Assembly: GCF_900103825.1 (NCBI RefSeq)
Contig: NZ_FNIF01000012.1
Location: 59,340 to 123,339 of the forward strand
Length of the DNA stretch: 64,000 nt
Direction of reading: 5' to 3'
From: Paenibacillus sp. yr247
Lineage (GTDB): Bacteria; Bacillota; Bacilli; Paenibacillales; NBRC-103111
Shown here: in pieces, positions 54,789 to 63,791 of the stretch
Position numbering within the stretch: position 1 is the stretch's first letter
How the letters are laid out: each line of letters starts with the position of its first letter
Made by a program: the position numbers and the translations under genes
The notes under the pieces: generated by a model
Seen by the model: only the letters and a program-made list of their open reading frames with translations
Told to the model about the DNA's origin: nothing
Databases searched by the model: none

Positions 54789-55868
54789 TCAAAGAACAGC
54801 TAAACCTTGCGATCCAAAATACGGGTAGTGGGTCGAAGCGGCAACCTGCAATCTGACTAGACTACCATCATCTTTGATATTAAATACTGAGACTGTGCCC
54901 TGATTACCGTTAAGGGTGTAAAAATTGTATCCATCTTTACTCACTCCAGCATCTATTGGCAGGCCAGTAGGTGTGCCTTCTGGTGTACTGGTAATATGCC
55001 CGACAATTGTCAGCGCTCCGCTGCCATCTATAAGGTAAGTGGATATTGTGCCACTAAGGGTATTGGTGGTATATGCAAAACGTTCATTCCTCGTTGTTGT
55101 AACCCAGCAAGCTGTCTTCTGGCCGTTCGGCACTGAGCCACTGATAACATTAAGAATCCCGTTGTCGCTCACTGAATATGATGACAGCGCGCTAGATTGT
55201 ACCTCCGTAACTAAAAGGAGTCCTGAGGATAAGAAACAAGAGCCCAACGGTCTCATACCATTAGAATCGTTAATGATTGGTCCTGTAACTGTACCATTTT
55301 CATTAATATGGAATACACTGAGACGGTTTGTAGTAAACTCAGATACGACGATTTTACTACCATCAGGAGTGAATAAAACCTGGGCTGGCTGAGCATTGAT
55401 TATACTAAAAGAATGGTTGGAGCACGGAATATGAGTAAGACGTCCGTTATTATCTATGCGAAAACCAGTGATATTGGATGCAAAATTGTTAGCGGCATTA
55501 CCTACATTGGAAACATAGAGAATATCACCGAACACATCTATGCTATTTGGCTGAGCACCTTCCGATGGCTTCACATCGGCGAGAATGGGTGCTCCGCTGT
55601 CGGTTATGACGAAACTACTGATACTATTGCTGCCTGCATTAACTGCAAAAAGGAAACGTCCATCACGTGACAAAGTTAGTGAGCCTTGTGATGAAAGGGG
55701 AGCGATGCCATCATTTGGTGCTACAGGTGTCACTATCCTTGTACCCGTACCTCTTCCATATGTTGGGTAGGAACCCATAAAGGTGAGTATTCCCTTCGTG
55801 TCCCGGTAAAAAGCAATGACTTCATTCATTGCTTCCCTATTGGTCATAATGTAAACCATCCTCGGCAT
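54789..55868 (-). CDS. Lactonase-family beta-propeller protein
   Basis: The 359-residue protein is built of repeated propeller blades (LTLSRDGRFLFAVNAGSNSI, ITGFRIDNNGRLTHI, VLFTPDGSKIVVSEFTTNRL, SVFHINENGTV, TISTYLIDGSGALTIVGHI), the pattern of the 6-phosphogluconolactonase/YkgB-like lactonase family. No signal peptide is seen. The ATG at 55868 follows GAAGGAGGAGAGTCATAA; an upstream in-frame TTG is part of that ribosome-binding region. It lies convergent to the dehydratase gene, and could hydrolyse the lactone formed by the dehydrogenase at 52387, but this is only positional evidence. Confidence 0.8.
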   Translation of the reverse strand: MPRMVYIMTNREAMNEVIAFYRDTKGILTFMGSYPTYGRGTGTRIVTPVAPNDGIAPLSSQGSLTLSRDGRFLFAVNAGSNSISSFVITDSGAPILADVKPSEGAQPNSIDVFGDILYVSNVGNAANNFASNITGFRIDNNGRLTHIPCSNHSFSIINAQPAQVLFTPDGSKIVVSEFTTNRLSVFHINENGTVTGPIINDSNGMRPLGSCFLSSGLLLVTEVQSSALSSYSVSDNGILNVISGSVPNGQKTACWVTTTRNERFAYTTNTLSGTISTYLIDGSGALTIVGHITSTPEGTPTGLPIDAGVSKDGYNFYTLNGNQGTVSVFNIKDDGSLVRLQVAASTHYPYFGSQGLAVL

Positions 55869-55997
55869 TTTATGACTCTCCTCCTTCAAGCAGTTCTTTG
55901 CTCTTTCCGGAAATTTTTGGTGGGGTTATTTCCACATGGTTCATTGCTCCGCTTTAAATTATGCTAACGTTTAATATTATTCATCAGAGCCTAGAAC

Positions 55998-56032
55998 AAT
56001 ACCCCCGCAGCAAGTTTGTGGGGGTATTTGTA
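55998..56032. terminator. Bidirectional terminator
   Basis: AATACCCCC pairs perfectly with GGGGGTATT over a 13-base loop. It lies between the start of the propeller gene and the end of the LysR gene, and probably terminates the latter. Confidence 0.7.
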
Positions 56033-56153
56033 TCGTGACCTGGTGGTGGATAGTTTATGAAAAAACCGAAAAATCGCCAAATTTGTTGCCAAGATGAATC
56101 GGTAGAAGTATATTCGCGAACAGGTTTGACGATAGCTGGTTGCGGTAACCAGT

Positions 56154-57032
56154 TTATAGACTTTGTCCAAGCCTGGAGAAGTATTCTTTCGTAAATTGAC
56201 GAAAAGCTTGTGCGGCTACGGAAAGATACCGATCCTCCATCCAATGCAGCTCGATAATGCGCTTGCATTCCGGATGTGTAACACGAAGCAAAACAACGGA
56301 AGAGTCGGTGGTGCCTTTCCATGTGATTGCCGGGACAAAGGCTATTCCTTGGCCCGCACGAATCAATCCTCGTACCATTGCCGGGTCGTCACTTTCAAAA
56401 ATAATGCGCGGCTTAAATCCGACTCGTGCGCAAAAAGCATCCGTTGTTTCACGAAGGCTGTTTCCTCGCTTTAACGTAATAAAACCATCTTCCGCTACAT
56501 CGGACAAACGAACTGTTTTCATCGAAGCAAGGGGATGCGATTCTGGCACGGCCAGAAAAACCTCTTCCCTGAGCAGCTCGATTTGTGCTGTACCACTTAA
56601 CTCAACCGGCGATGAAGTAATGCAGAAGTCGAATTTCGTTTGAGTAGGATTTCTAAAGTGCTGCAAAAGATGAAAAGTAACGTCGGGATGAATGAAACGA
56701 AATTCTCTTAACAGATCCGGCATGATATGAGAGGCTACATCAAAACTTAAATGAAGTGTCCCTATCATTCGGCCGTTTGCATCTTCAAGTTCCCTGCGAC
56801 CGTCCTCTAATGCGCCCAAAGCGACTTCCACACGTTTTAAAAACATGGTTCCAAAATGGTTTAACTTGATGTGCTTTCCTTGACGGTCAAACAACTTTAC
56901 TCCCAAGTCCTTTTCCAGGATAAAAATCATTTTACTGAGTGCCGGTTGAGAGATATGAAGCTCTAAGGCGGATTTACTTATGTTCTCGGTTCGGGCTACA
57001 TGCCGAAAATATTGTAACTGCGATAATTCCAT
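56154..57032 (-). CDS. LysR-family transcriptional regulator
   Basis: The 292-residue protein has the LysR helix-turn-helix at its N-terminus (MELSQLQYFRHVARTENISK, SALELHISQPALSKMIFILE) and an effector-binding domain (LHLSFDVASHIMPDLLREF, FLAVPESHPLASMKTV, GLIRAGQGIAFVPAI). It is transcribed away from the malonate decarboxylase operon, with a 167-base gap holding a palindrome, the normal LysR arrangement. It is therefore the likely regulator of that operon, responding to malonate or a derivative (inference). Confidence 0.92.
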   Translation of the reverse strand: MELSQLQYFRHVARTENISKSALELHISQPALSKMIFILEKDLGVKLFDRQGKHIKLNHFGTMFLKRVEVALGALEDGRRELEDANGRMIGTLHLSFDVASHIMPDLLREFRFIHPDVTFHLLQHFRNPTQTKFDFCITSSPVELSGTAQIELLREEVFLAVPESHPLASMKTVRLSDVAEDGFITLKRGNSLRETTDAFCARVGFKPRIIFESDDPAMVRGLIRAGQGIAFVPAITWKGTTDSSVVLLRVTHPECKRIIELHWMEDRYLSVAAQAFRQFTKEYFSRLGQSL

Positions 57033-57062
57033 AAACGCCCCTCATATATATATTTAGTTATA

Positions 57063-57074
57063 TAACATATGTTA
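57063..57074. promoter_or_regulatory. Palindrome in the LysR-mdc intergenic region
   Basis: TAACATATGTTA is a perfect 12-bp palindrome in a very A+T-rich stretch. It is placed as a LysR operator for control of both divergent genes would be. Candidate only. Confidence 0.4.
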
Positions 57075-57119
57075 ATTTATATATTTCACATTATACATAT
57101 ACGAGAGTTAAAATGAAAT

Positions 57120-57133
57120 TGCAAGCGTTTTCT
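57120..57133. promoter_or_regulatory. cre-like site upstream of mdcA
   Basis: TGCAAGCGTTTTCT agrees with the cre consensus except at position 3. It lies about 65 bases before the mdcA start, suggesting catabolite repression of malonate use. Confidence 0.45.
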
Positions 57134-57199
57134 AAAACTTGTATAAAAGACGTTCCTTAGCAGGCTTTTGTCCTGTAATCCGTTATGGAGGTTGTAGAT

Positions 57200-58852
57200 G
57201 TGGCGGAACAATGGCAAGAAGAGCACAAATGGACAAAGAGACGAGATGATAAGAGCCGCCGCATGAGCTCGGTGAAATCATGGCTGGATGGTCCCATCCT
57301 TACGACGGATCGTATTATCGATGCAATGGAATCGTTGATTTGTCCGGGAGATAGGGTAGTCTTAGAAGGAAACAATCAAAAGCAGGCCACCTTTCTTTCA
57401 GGCGTGCTCTCCAAACTGGACATCGGTAAAGTAAACAACCTGCATATGCTCATCAGCAGCATCTCCCGACCTGAACATCTTGATATCTTCGAAAAAGGCA
57501 TTGCGCGCAAATTGGATTTTTGCTACGCGGGACCCCAAAGCTTGAGGATTTCGCAAATGATGGAAGATGGCTTGATCGATGTCGGCGCTATTCATACTTA
57601 TTTGGAATTGTACGGCCGAATGTTTATCGACTTGATTCCTAATATCGCCTTGGTCGCCGCAGACAAAGCAGACCGCGCCGGAAACCTTTATACCGGACCC
57701 AATACGGAGGAAACCCCGACGATTGTGGAGGCGACGGCTTTTTCCGACGGGATTGTCATCGTACAGGTCAATGAAATCGTGGATATGCTGCCCAGAGTGG
57801 ACATTCCAGCGTCCTGGGTAGATGTCGTCGTGGTAGCGGAGAAGCCTTATCAGCTTGAGGCATTGTTTACAAGAGACCCGCGTCTCATTACGGAGACACA
57901 AATCCTAATGGCCATGATGGCGATACGCGGCGTCTATGAGAGGCATCAAGTGCTGTCGCTCAATCATGGCATCGGATTTAATACAGCAGCTATCGAGTTG
58001 CTGCTTCCTACGTACGGAGAAAAGCTGGGGCTGCGAGGGAAGATCTGCAAGCATTGGGCGCTGAATCCGCATCCTACCCTTATCCCGGCTATTGAGAGCG
58101 GCTGGGTAGAGAGTATCCATAGCTTTGGCGGGGAAGTCGGTATGGAAGCATACGTTGCCGCCCGGCCGGACATTTTCTTCACAGGACGGGATGGCAGCCT
58201 CAGATCGAACCGTGCTTATTGCCAAATGGCCGGGTTGTACGGTGTCGATCTGTTCATTGGGTCAACGCTCCAAATGGATGAAGAAGGTAACTCATCCACT
58301 GTGACTTTGGGAAGACTAGCAGGGTTTGGCGGAGCGCCTAATATGGGCAATGATCCTCATGGGCGTAGACATTCGTCTCCGGCCTGGCAAAATATGATTA
58401 CCAATGATGGTCCTATCGTCCGAGGAAAAAAACTGGTAGTCCAAATGTTTGAAACGTTCCAAAAGGGTGACCAGCCGACATTTGTAGAGTCCTTGGATGC
58501 AATCGCAGTAGGGCAGGATGCAAATTTGCCTGTGGCTCCGGTTATGATTTACGGAGATGACGTCACTCACGTGATTACAGAAGAAGGAATCGCCTATTTG
58601 TATAAAGCGAACAATTTGGAAGAGCGCAAGTTAGCTTTGGCTGCCATCGCCGGCGTTACTCCACTGGGACGTAATCATAATCTGTCTCTAAACGAGCGAT
58701 TACGGGAAGACGGTTTGATCGCGTTCCCGGAGGATTTGGGTGTTCGCCGTACGGACGCCAAGCGGTCATTACTTGCGGCTAAAAGTGTTGAAGAGCTTGT
58801 GGAATGGTCAGATGGGCTTTATAAACCGCCGGGAAAATTTCGCAGCTGGTAG
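57200..58852 (+). CDS. mdcA: Malonate decarboxylase subunit alpha (acetyl-S-ACP:malonate ACP transferase)
   Basis: The 550-residue protein is the CoA-transferase-like alpha subunit, which exchanges acetate for malonate on the prosthetic-group thiol of the MdcC carrier. Typical stretches are ICPGDRVVLEGNNQKQATFL, LDFCYAGPQSLRISQMMEDG, GAIHTYLELYGRMFIDLIPN and GGAPNMGNDPHGRRHSSPAW. I chose GTG 57200 because GGAGG precedes it at the correct distance; ATG 57185 overlaps that site. It is the first gene of the operon. Confidence 0.93.
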   Translation: MAEQWQEEHKWTKRRDDKSRRMSSVKSWLDGPILTTDRIIDAMESLICPGDRVVLEGNNQKQATFLSGVLSKLDIGKVNNLHMLISSISRPEHLDIFEKGIARKLDFCYAGPQSLRISQMMEDGLIDVGAIHTYLELYGRMFIDLIPNIALVAADKADRAGNLYTGPNTEETPTIVEATAFSDGIVIVQVNEIVDMLPRVDIPASWVDVVVVAEKPYQLEALFTRDPRLITETQILMAMMAIRGVYERHQVLSLNHGIGFNTAAIELLLPTYGEKLGLRGKICKHWALNPHPTLIPAIESGWVESIHSFGGEVGMEAYVAARPDIFFTGRDGSLRSNRAYCQMAGLYGVDLFIGSTLQMDEEGNSSTVTLGRLAGFGGAPNMGNDPHGRRHSSPAWQNMITNDGPIVRGKKLVVQMFETFQKGDQPTFVESLDAIAVGQDANLPVAPVMIYGDDVTHVITEEGIAYLYKANNLEERKLALAAIAGVTPLGRNHNLSLNERLREDGLIAFPEDLGVRRTDAKRSLLAAKSVEELVEWSDGLYKPPGKFRSW

Positions 58853-58862
58853 GTGAAAGATC

Positions 58863-59759
58863 ATGTTATGGAGAAATGCGGAACAATGTGGACAGTTGCT
58901 GGCCGACATTGCCGTAGCCGCATTATTAGATGAAGCTATGTTGACTCCTAAGCCTGGTTTGGTAGATTTCAAGTCCTCGGGCAGTCATAAGGATATGGAC
59001 GTTTCACTGATGCTCGCTTCAGCTCGATCGCTGCATAGCGCTTTTGCGGCAATGGGCCTAGCAGCTTATGGCCGAAAGCCGACACAAGAGCTGAGGGAAA
59101 CGCTGGCAAGGATAGGGCGAGAAGGAGAACGCCATATGCTGCAGACGACTGGAGGCATAAATACGCATCGCGGTGCCATTTGGGCTTTAGGCTTGCTGAC
59201 TGCTAGCGCGGCTATTTGCAGCATCGGCGAAACCCCGGAGAGAATAGCTGACATAGCTGGGACCTTAGCTCAATTTCCAGACCGCTATGCGTTAACGCCA
59301 GGCTCAAATGGTGCAAGAGTTATGCAAACATATGGTGTAAAAGGTGCCCGTGGAGAAGCGATGGATGGATTTCCGCATGTTGTGAAGGTCGGACTCCCCG
59401 TGTTGCGAGACTCCCGCAGGCGCAGTATCCCTGAGGAGCAAGCACGATTGAACGCATTGCTTGCGATTATGGCCTGCCTAGACGATACTTGTTTGATTCA
59501 TCGTGGGGGCATGGAAACGTTACGGATAGCAAAGCTTGGTGCGCGGAAAGTGCTCGATTTCGGCGGAGCCTCTTCCGTCTCCGGATGGGAAGCGCTGCAA
59601 CGACTGGATCAAGATCTTCTTGTGAGAAATGCTTCACCCGGCGGTAGCGCAGATTTGCTGGCCGCCACGCTGTTTTTGGATTGCCTCAGTATCACATCGC
59701 TGCAAGTCGAGAAAATTGGGGGGGATATTTTGCATGGAACTGCTGACGTTTCAGTATAA
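58863..59759 (+). CDS. mdcB: Triphosphoribosyl-dephospho-CoA synthase (MdcB/CitG type)
   Basis: The 298-residue protein makes the precursor of the 2'-(5''-phosphoribosyl)-3'-dephospho-CoA prosthetic group from ATP and dephospho-CoA. Family motifs are LLDEAMLTPKPGLVDFKSSG with SHKDMD, TTGGINTHRGAIWALGLL, PGSNGARVMQTYGVKGARGE and DTCLIHRGG. The ATG follows AGGTGAAAGATC, 10 bases after mdcA. Its end overlaps mdcC by 26 bases. Confidence 0.92.
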   Translation: MLWRNAEQCGQLLADIAVAALLDEAMLTPKPGLVDFKSSGSHKDMDVSLMLASARSLHSAFAAMGLAAYGRKPTQELRETLARIGREGERHMLQTTGGINTHRGAIWALGLLTASAAICSIGETPERIADIAGTLAQFPDRYALTPGSNGARVMQTYGVKGARGEAMDGFPHVVKVGLPVLRDSRRRSIPEEQARLNALLAIMACLDDTCLIHRGGMETLRIAKLGARKVLDFGGASSVSGWEALQRLDQDLLVRNASPGGSADLLAATLFLDCLSITSLQVEKIGGDILHGTADVSV

Positions 59760-60027
59760 TGCCAAGCTATCCATCTCCCGAAACGCCCATGTTGGTGTGG
59801 CAGGGTCGGGAGACTTGGAAATCCTGATTGAGCCTGTGGCAGGACGGACAGCTCAAGTTCAAATCCGTACGCAATCAGACGGATTTGGCGATACGTGGAA
59901 AGCTGTCATGAATCGATTCTTTCAGAGGTATGAAATAGCTGCTCAAATAGAAATAAACGATTTTGGGGCTACACCTGGGGTCGTCTCTTTACGATTAGCT
60001 CAAGCTATAGAGGTGTTGGAATCATGA
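59734..60027 (+). CDS. mdcC: Malonate decarboxylase acyl carrier protein (delta subunit)
   Basis: The 97-residue protein carries the prosthetic group on the serine of GVAGSGDLEILIEP. The C-terminal half EINDFGATPGVVSLRLAQAI is the family signature. It starts at ATG 59734 inside the end of mdcB with GGGGGGGATATT upstream. Its TGA overlaps the next ATG (ATGA), so the two are translationally coupled. Confidence 0.93.
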   Translation: MELLTFQYNAKLSISRNAHVGVAGSGDLEILIEPVAGRTAQVQIRTQSDGFGDTWKAVMNRFFQRYEIAAQIEINDFGATPGVVSLRLAQAIEVLES

Positions 60028-61739
60028 CTACAAACATTAAGGTCAGAGATAGTTTTATCGAGCTAAGTGCGAGAGAGCGAGCCAAGTCGGTTCTCGATGC
60101 GGGCACATTCAGGGAGCTGCTGGGTCCATTCGAGAAGATGGAATCCCCCCATCTTGTATCTCAAGGAATCGTACCGCAGAGTGATGACGGAGTTGTCATT
60201 GGAAGAGGTACGATCGAAGGCCAGTCAGCAGTTATTGCTGCAATAGAGAGTGATTTTCAGGGTGGCGGAATCGGTGAAGTGTCAGGCGCGAAAATCGCGG
60301 GGGCACTGGAATTGGCTCTCCAAGACAATTTGCAAGGTATACCCACTCGTGCTGTATTGCTTCTGGAAACAGGTGGAGTCAGGCTGCAAGAGGGCAACTA
60401 TGGCTTGCTCGCGATTGCGGAGATACACGCGGCAATTGTCGCATTACGCCGTTATCAGCCTGTAGTGTGTGTCATCGCCGGCATGTTGGGCTGCTTTGGG
60501 GGAATGTCCATTACGGCCGGACTTTGCAGTGCGTTAATCATGACCCGACAAGGCAGGCTTCAATTAAATGGGCCTGAGGTGATCGAACAGGAAGCCGGAA
60601 TTGAGGAGTGGGATTCGCGAAACCGACCGTTGATTTGGCAAACCGTCGGCGGCGAACAGCGCTATGAAACCGGAATGGCTGATATGCTTATTGAAGATGA
60701 CGTTGATAACATTCGTCATTCGGTACGATATGTCTACAAGAACAAATCGCTTGCTAATCCTCGCAGTGCTCAAGTCAATGCGTTTCTTTCACGGCTAACG
60801 GCAATCGGAACGGAGCTGACGATCCGCCCGGAAACACTTAGAACTTTGTGGAGCCGGACTCCTCTTGATGCCGATGAAAAGCAGCTTGAAACATTGGAAG
60901 AGCATTGGCGCCAATCAACACCAGATAGCTCGTTAAGCAGGGGTAGAACGTGGTTTCAAGCATTGACGGGAAATGGGAAACCGCTGCAAAACGGAGCTCC
61001 CTCTGTTCTTTGCGCAGATTCGGATATCGGGAACGAGCGGGTGCGTTATATTTCTGTTATTCCGAATACGAACAATCGATTTTATCGCGCCCGAAACGGC
61101 GAAGTAGGCCTGGATGAAGGCTGGACGATTGCCCGTTACGTTCGTCAAGCCATAGAAGAAGATAAAGACGGGAAACACCGGGCGATTGTGGCTATCGTCG
61201 ATGTTCCTAGTCAAGCTTATGGGTATCGCGAGGAAATGTTAGGCATTTACTTGGCATGCGCGGCTGCGGCGGATGCATACGCCAGCGCACGCCTGGCGGG
61301 GCACCCTGTAGTTGCGCTAATTGTTGGAAATGCCATATCCGGTGCTTTTTTAGCACATGGATTGCAGGCCAACCGCTTAGTCGCGCTGAACGACCCCGGT
61401 GTATCGGTACAGGTTATGTCCAGGAAATCAGCGGCAAGAGTTACAAAAAGAAGTATGGAAGATCTGGAGGCAGCGGCCAGAGAGATCCCTGCAATCGCTT
61501 ATGACATCGAATCGTTTGCAACCTTGGGTGCCTTGCACAGTTTGACCGGCGGCATCAACGCTGACCAACCGACGCCAACCGATATAGATAAGGTTAAATG
61601 GGAGCTGTTGACGGACGCCATTTCGGCTTCACGGGCATGTCCGTCGGACTTGGGCAGCCGTCTTCTGTCCGAGGAAGCCAAGAGAAATCGAAACGCCTCT
61701 ATCACAGTCCGTTCTAAATTAGCGGATCAATGGAGGTAA
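60024..61739 (+). CDS. mdcD-mdcE: Malonate decarboxylase beta and gamma subunits fused in one protein
   Basis: The 571-residue protein joins the two carboxyltransferase-type subunits usually made separately. Residues about 1-285 match MdcD (beta: DDGVVIGRGTIEGQSAVIAA, LLETGGVRLQEGNYGLLAIA, GCFGGMSITAGLCSALIMT). Residues about 300-571 match MdcE (gamma: TWFQALTGNGKP, SVIPNTNNRFYRARNGEVGL, ALIVGNAISGAFLAHGLQAN, SFATLGALHSLTGGI). Together they decarboxylate malonyl-S-carrier to acetyl-S-carrier without biotin. The junction is a continuous frame with no sign of sequencing slippage. Fusion fixes a 1:1 ratio. Confidence 0.92.
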   Translation: MTTNIKVRDSFIELSARERAKSVLDAGTFRELLGPFEKMESPHLVSQGIVPQSDDGVVIGRGTIEGQSAVIAAIESDFQGGGIGEVSGAKIAGALELALQDNLQGIPTRAVLLLETGGVRLQEGNYGLLAIAEIHAAIVALRRYQPVVCVIAGMLGCFGGMSITAGLCSALIMTRQGRLQLNGPEVIEQEAGIEEWDSRNRPLIWQTVGGEQRYETGMADMLIEDDVDNIRHSVRYVYKNKSLANPRSAQVNAFLSRLTAIGTELTIRPETLRTLWSRTPLDADEKQLETLEEHWRQSTPDSSLSRGRTWFQALTGNGKPLQNGAPSVLCADSDIGNERVRYISVIPNTNNRFYRARNGEVGLDEGWTIARYVRQAIEEDKDGKHRAIVAIVDVPSQAYGYREEMLGIYLACAAAADAYASARLAGHPVVALIVGNAISGAFLAHGLQANRLVALNDPGVSVQVMSRKSAARVTKRSMEDLEAAAREIPAIAYDIESFATLGALHSLTGGINADQPTPTDIDKVKWELLTDAISASRACPSDLGSRLLSEEAKRNRNASITVRSKLADQWR

Positions 61740-62329
61740 AAGTTCACGATTTGTTAAAGGTGGAATCCGTGAGCTGTCTCGTTAGCGATATTCCGATTCC
61801 GGATTGGGTACATAACACTTTGGAACGGGCAAATTGGGTAGTTGTTCGACGCGATGTTATAAAGGGTGGAATGGTGCCGGTAGGTATTCGCGGGAGTACG
61901 CGCAGCTTACGTTTTCCAGCCTATTTACCAATGGATGCGATATTAGAGAAGGTTGAACCGGAGCTTCTCGTTTCTCAATTGAGGTGGAAAACAAGTCCAC
62001 GGAGCTCGAAGATGAAAGCGTTGGAGATTCTAGATGAGCTGACCGCGTTCTATTCGTCCTATGCCTTTTCGTGGGGACCAACCGGCAGCATTGGATTTGA
62101 ACTAGCTACCGGATTTCTTACAGTCCACGAAGGAAGCGATATCGACATTGTTCTCCGCGCGCCGAAGCCTTTGGAAAAAGTGTCTGCGCAGGCTCTAATC
62201 AATTTCCATGAGCAATTTCCGGTTCGAATAGATGTTCAGCTTGAAACGCCATTTGGCGCAGTCTCACTAGTGGAATATGCGAGAGCTGCAGGCTCCATTC
62301 TGCTCGAACGAGTTTGGGACCTTGTTTAG
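61730..62329 (+). CDS. mdcG: Malonate decarboxylase holo-ACP synthase (phosphoribosyl-dephospho-CoA transferase)
   Basis: The 199-residue nucleotidyltransferase-type protein attaches the prosthetic group to apo-MdcC. Seen motifs are VVVRRDVIKGGMVPVGIRGS, WGPTGSIGFELATG, the catalytic acidic pair in EGSDIDIVLRAP and RIDVQLETPFGAVSLVEYAR. The ATG overlaps the end of the fused mdcDE gene by ten bases. Confidence 0.92.
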   Translation: MEVKVHDLLKVESVSCLVSDIPIPDWVHNTLERANWVVVRRDVIKGGMVPVGIRGSTRSLRFPAYLPMDAILEKVEPELLVSQLRWKTSPRSSKMKALEILDELTAFYSSYAFSWGPTGSIGFELATGFLTVHEGSDIDIVLRAPKPLEKVSAQALINFHEQFPVRIDVQLETPFGAVSLVEYARAAGSILLERVWDLV

Positions 62330-62359
62330 TACAGAATCCTTGGGCAGGAGGTGAAGGGA

Positions 62360-63298
62360 ATGACTGTGGCTTTCATATTTCCGGGTCAAGGCTCTCAATT
62401 TCCCGGCATGCTGCAGAGTCTGCCCGTACACCCTGCTGTCGAGGCAACCATGGATGAAGCGTCGTCAATCCTCCAGCAAGACGTGCTTTCCTTACATAAT
62501 TCCGCTGCTTTGTCTTCAACCGTTTCAGTGCAGCTCGCTCTTCTCGTATCGGGAGTCGCTGCGGGTCGCGCGCTGCTGCAGGATGGTGCGTTACCCGATT
62601 TCGTGGCAGGCCATTCGGTAGGAGCGTTTAGTGCGGCTGTAATTTCGGGAGCGCTTGATTTCAGGGATTCATTATATCTGGTCAAATTACGCGCCAGTCT
62701 GATGGAGAATTTCTTTCCTTCCGGGTATGGAATGGGGGTCATTGTTGGCATACACGAACAGAAGGTACGTTCCATGGTGGCAGCTGCATCTAAACAGGAT
62801 AAAGAAGTGTTCATCGCTAACCTCAACAGTCCACAACAAATCACCATTGCTGGCAAACTCGAACATCTCGAAAGGATGCTGAGCGAAGCGCGTGCGATCG
62901 GAGCGCGTAAAGCCGAGCTTCTCCATGTTCCGGTTCCTTCCCATTGCAAGCTGCTCAACCCTGTTTCACATCAATTGAAACGGTCTATGGAGTCGATTGA
63001 GCTCAAGGATCCTAGATTTCCTTATATAGCGAACACGAACGCTCGATTATTGCGAAAGGCGGCCGCGATTCGAGATGATCTTGCTTGCGGAGTAGCTAAC
63101 ATTGTACATTGGCATAAAGCTACGACTCTTTTGAGCGAGCTTGGTGTTCGTTTATTTCTCGAAATGCCACCCGGTCATATACTAACGAGCCTTGCTCATC
63201 AGGCATTGCCGTCTGTCCAATCGATAGCGTTGGAAAAGACAAGGCTCGATTCGGCAGTTTACTTGGTTAACCGGGAGCATGGATATGATAGAGCTTAA
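62360..63298 (+). CDS. mdcH: Malonate decarboxylase subunit epsilon (malonyl-CoA:ACP acyltransferase)
   Basis: The 312-residue protein is a malonyl transferase that primes or reactivates the carrier. It has FIFPGQGSQFPGML at the N-terminus, the active-site serine in AGHSVGAFSAAVISG, and the histidine region HVPVPSHCKLL. ATG 62360 follows AGGAGGTGAAGGGA; an earlier in-frame GTG is part of that ribosome-binding site. It is the last decarboxylase gene before madL. Confidence 0.92.
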   Translation: MTVAFIFPGQGSQFPGMLQSLPVHPAVEATMDEASSILQQDVLSLHNSAALSSTVSVQLALLVSGVAAGRALLQDGALPDFVAGHSVGAFSAAVISGALDFRDSLYLVKLRASLMENFFPSGYGMGVIVGIHEQKVRSMVAAASKQDKEVFIANLNSPQQITIAGKLEHLERMLSEARAIGARKAELLHVPVPSHCKLLNPVSHQLKRSMESIELKDPRFPYIANTNARLLRKAAAIRDDLACGVANIVHWHKATTLLSELGVRLFLEMPPGHILTSLAHQALPSVQSIALEKTRLDSAVYLVNREHGYDRA

Positions 63299-63332
63299 TG
63301 TAGTGAAAACCCTTCAAACCATTCTATAACAA

Positions 63333-63346
63333 ATTGGTAGCGCTTG
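63333..63346. promoter_or_regulatory. Weak cre-like site before madL
   Basis: TGGTAGCGCTTGCA keeps the GCGCTT core and the final CA of cre but has two left-arm mismatches. Motif match only. Confidence 0.25.
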
Positions 63347-63386
63347 CAGTGTGTTTGTGTTCAACAAAATAGGAGGGATTTATTAA

Positions 63387-63685
63387 TGGTTATTTATGGA
63401 GTCGCCTTATTATCGATCAGCACGCTAGTAGGAGTATTTGTAGGGGAATTATTAGGTAAGTTACTCGGCGTTAATGCCAACATTGGCGGGGTAGGCATCG
63501 CTATCTTACTGCTATTGCTCATTACGGATTATTTGAAGAAAAAAAATAAACTCACGTTAACATCCCAAGAAGGGTTAAAGTTTTGGAGCGGCATGTACAT
63601 TCCCATTGTAGTAGCTATGGCAGCACAACAAAACGTATTAGCGGCATTAAAAGGCGGCCCGGTGGCTATACTTGCAGCCATCTCG
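63387..63685 (+). pseudogene. madL: Malonate transporter subunit MadL, truncated by an insertion sequence
   Basis: The frame from ATG 63387 (AGGAGGGATTTATTA upstream) matches MadL for about 99 residues: YGVALLSISTLVGVFVGELL, NANIGGVGIAILLLLLITDY, FWSGMYIPIVVAMAAQQNVL, KGGPVAILA. It then enters insertion-sequence DNA and the last membrane segment is lost; the hybrid frame would continue to 63865. MadL with MadM forms a sodium-coupled malonate importer. The partner madM would be expected next, beyond the element. The importer is probably not functional as it stands. Confidence 0.85.
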
Positions 63686-63706
63686 AGGCCACTGAAAAAG
63701 TCCAGC

Positions 63707-63753
63707 AAAGGTACAGATTTCCTCAATTTTTTGAGGAGGCTGTACCTTTTTTT
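63707..63753 (+). terminator. Hairpin terminator inside the IS1182-type end
   Basis: AAAGGTACAG pairs with CTGTACCTTT, and inside it CCTCAA pairs with TTGAGG; TTTT follows. It lies before the transposase gene, so it would stop read-through transcription from madL into the transposase and also cut off any gene downstream. Confidence 0.8.
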
Positions 63754-63791
63754 CTGTATAATTAAGGTATTATACTTAGCGGGTGATTACG

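Noticed and set aside
62395..62958. Minus-strand open frame of 187 codons
   Set aside because: Shadow of mdcH, which has an intact GHSVG active-site motif on the plus strand.
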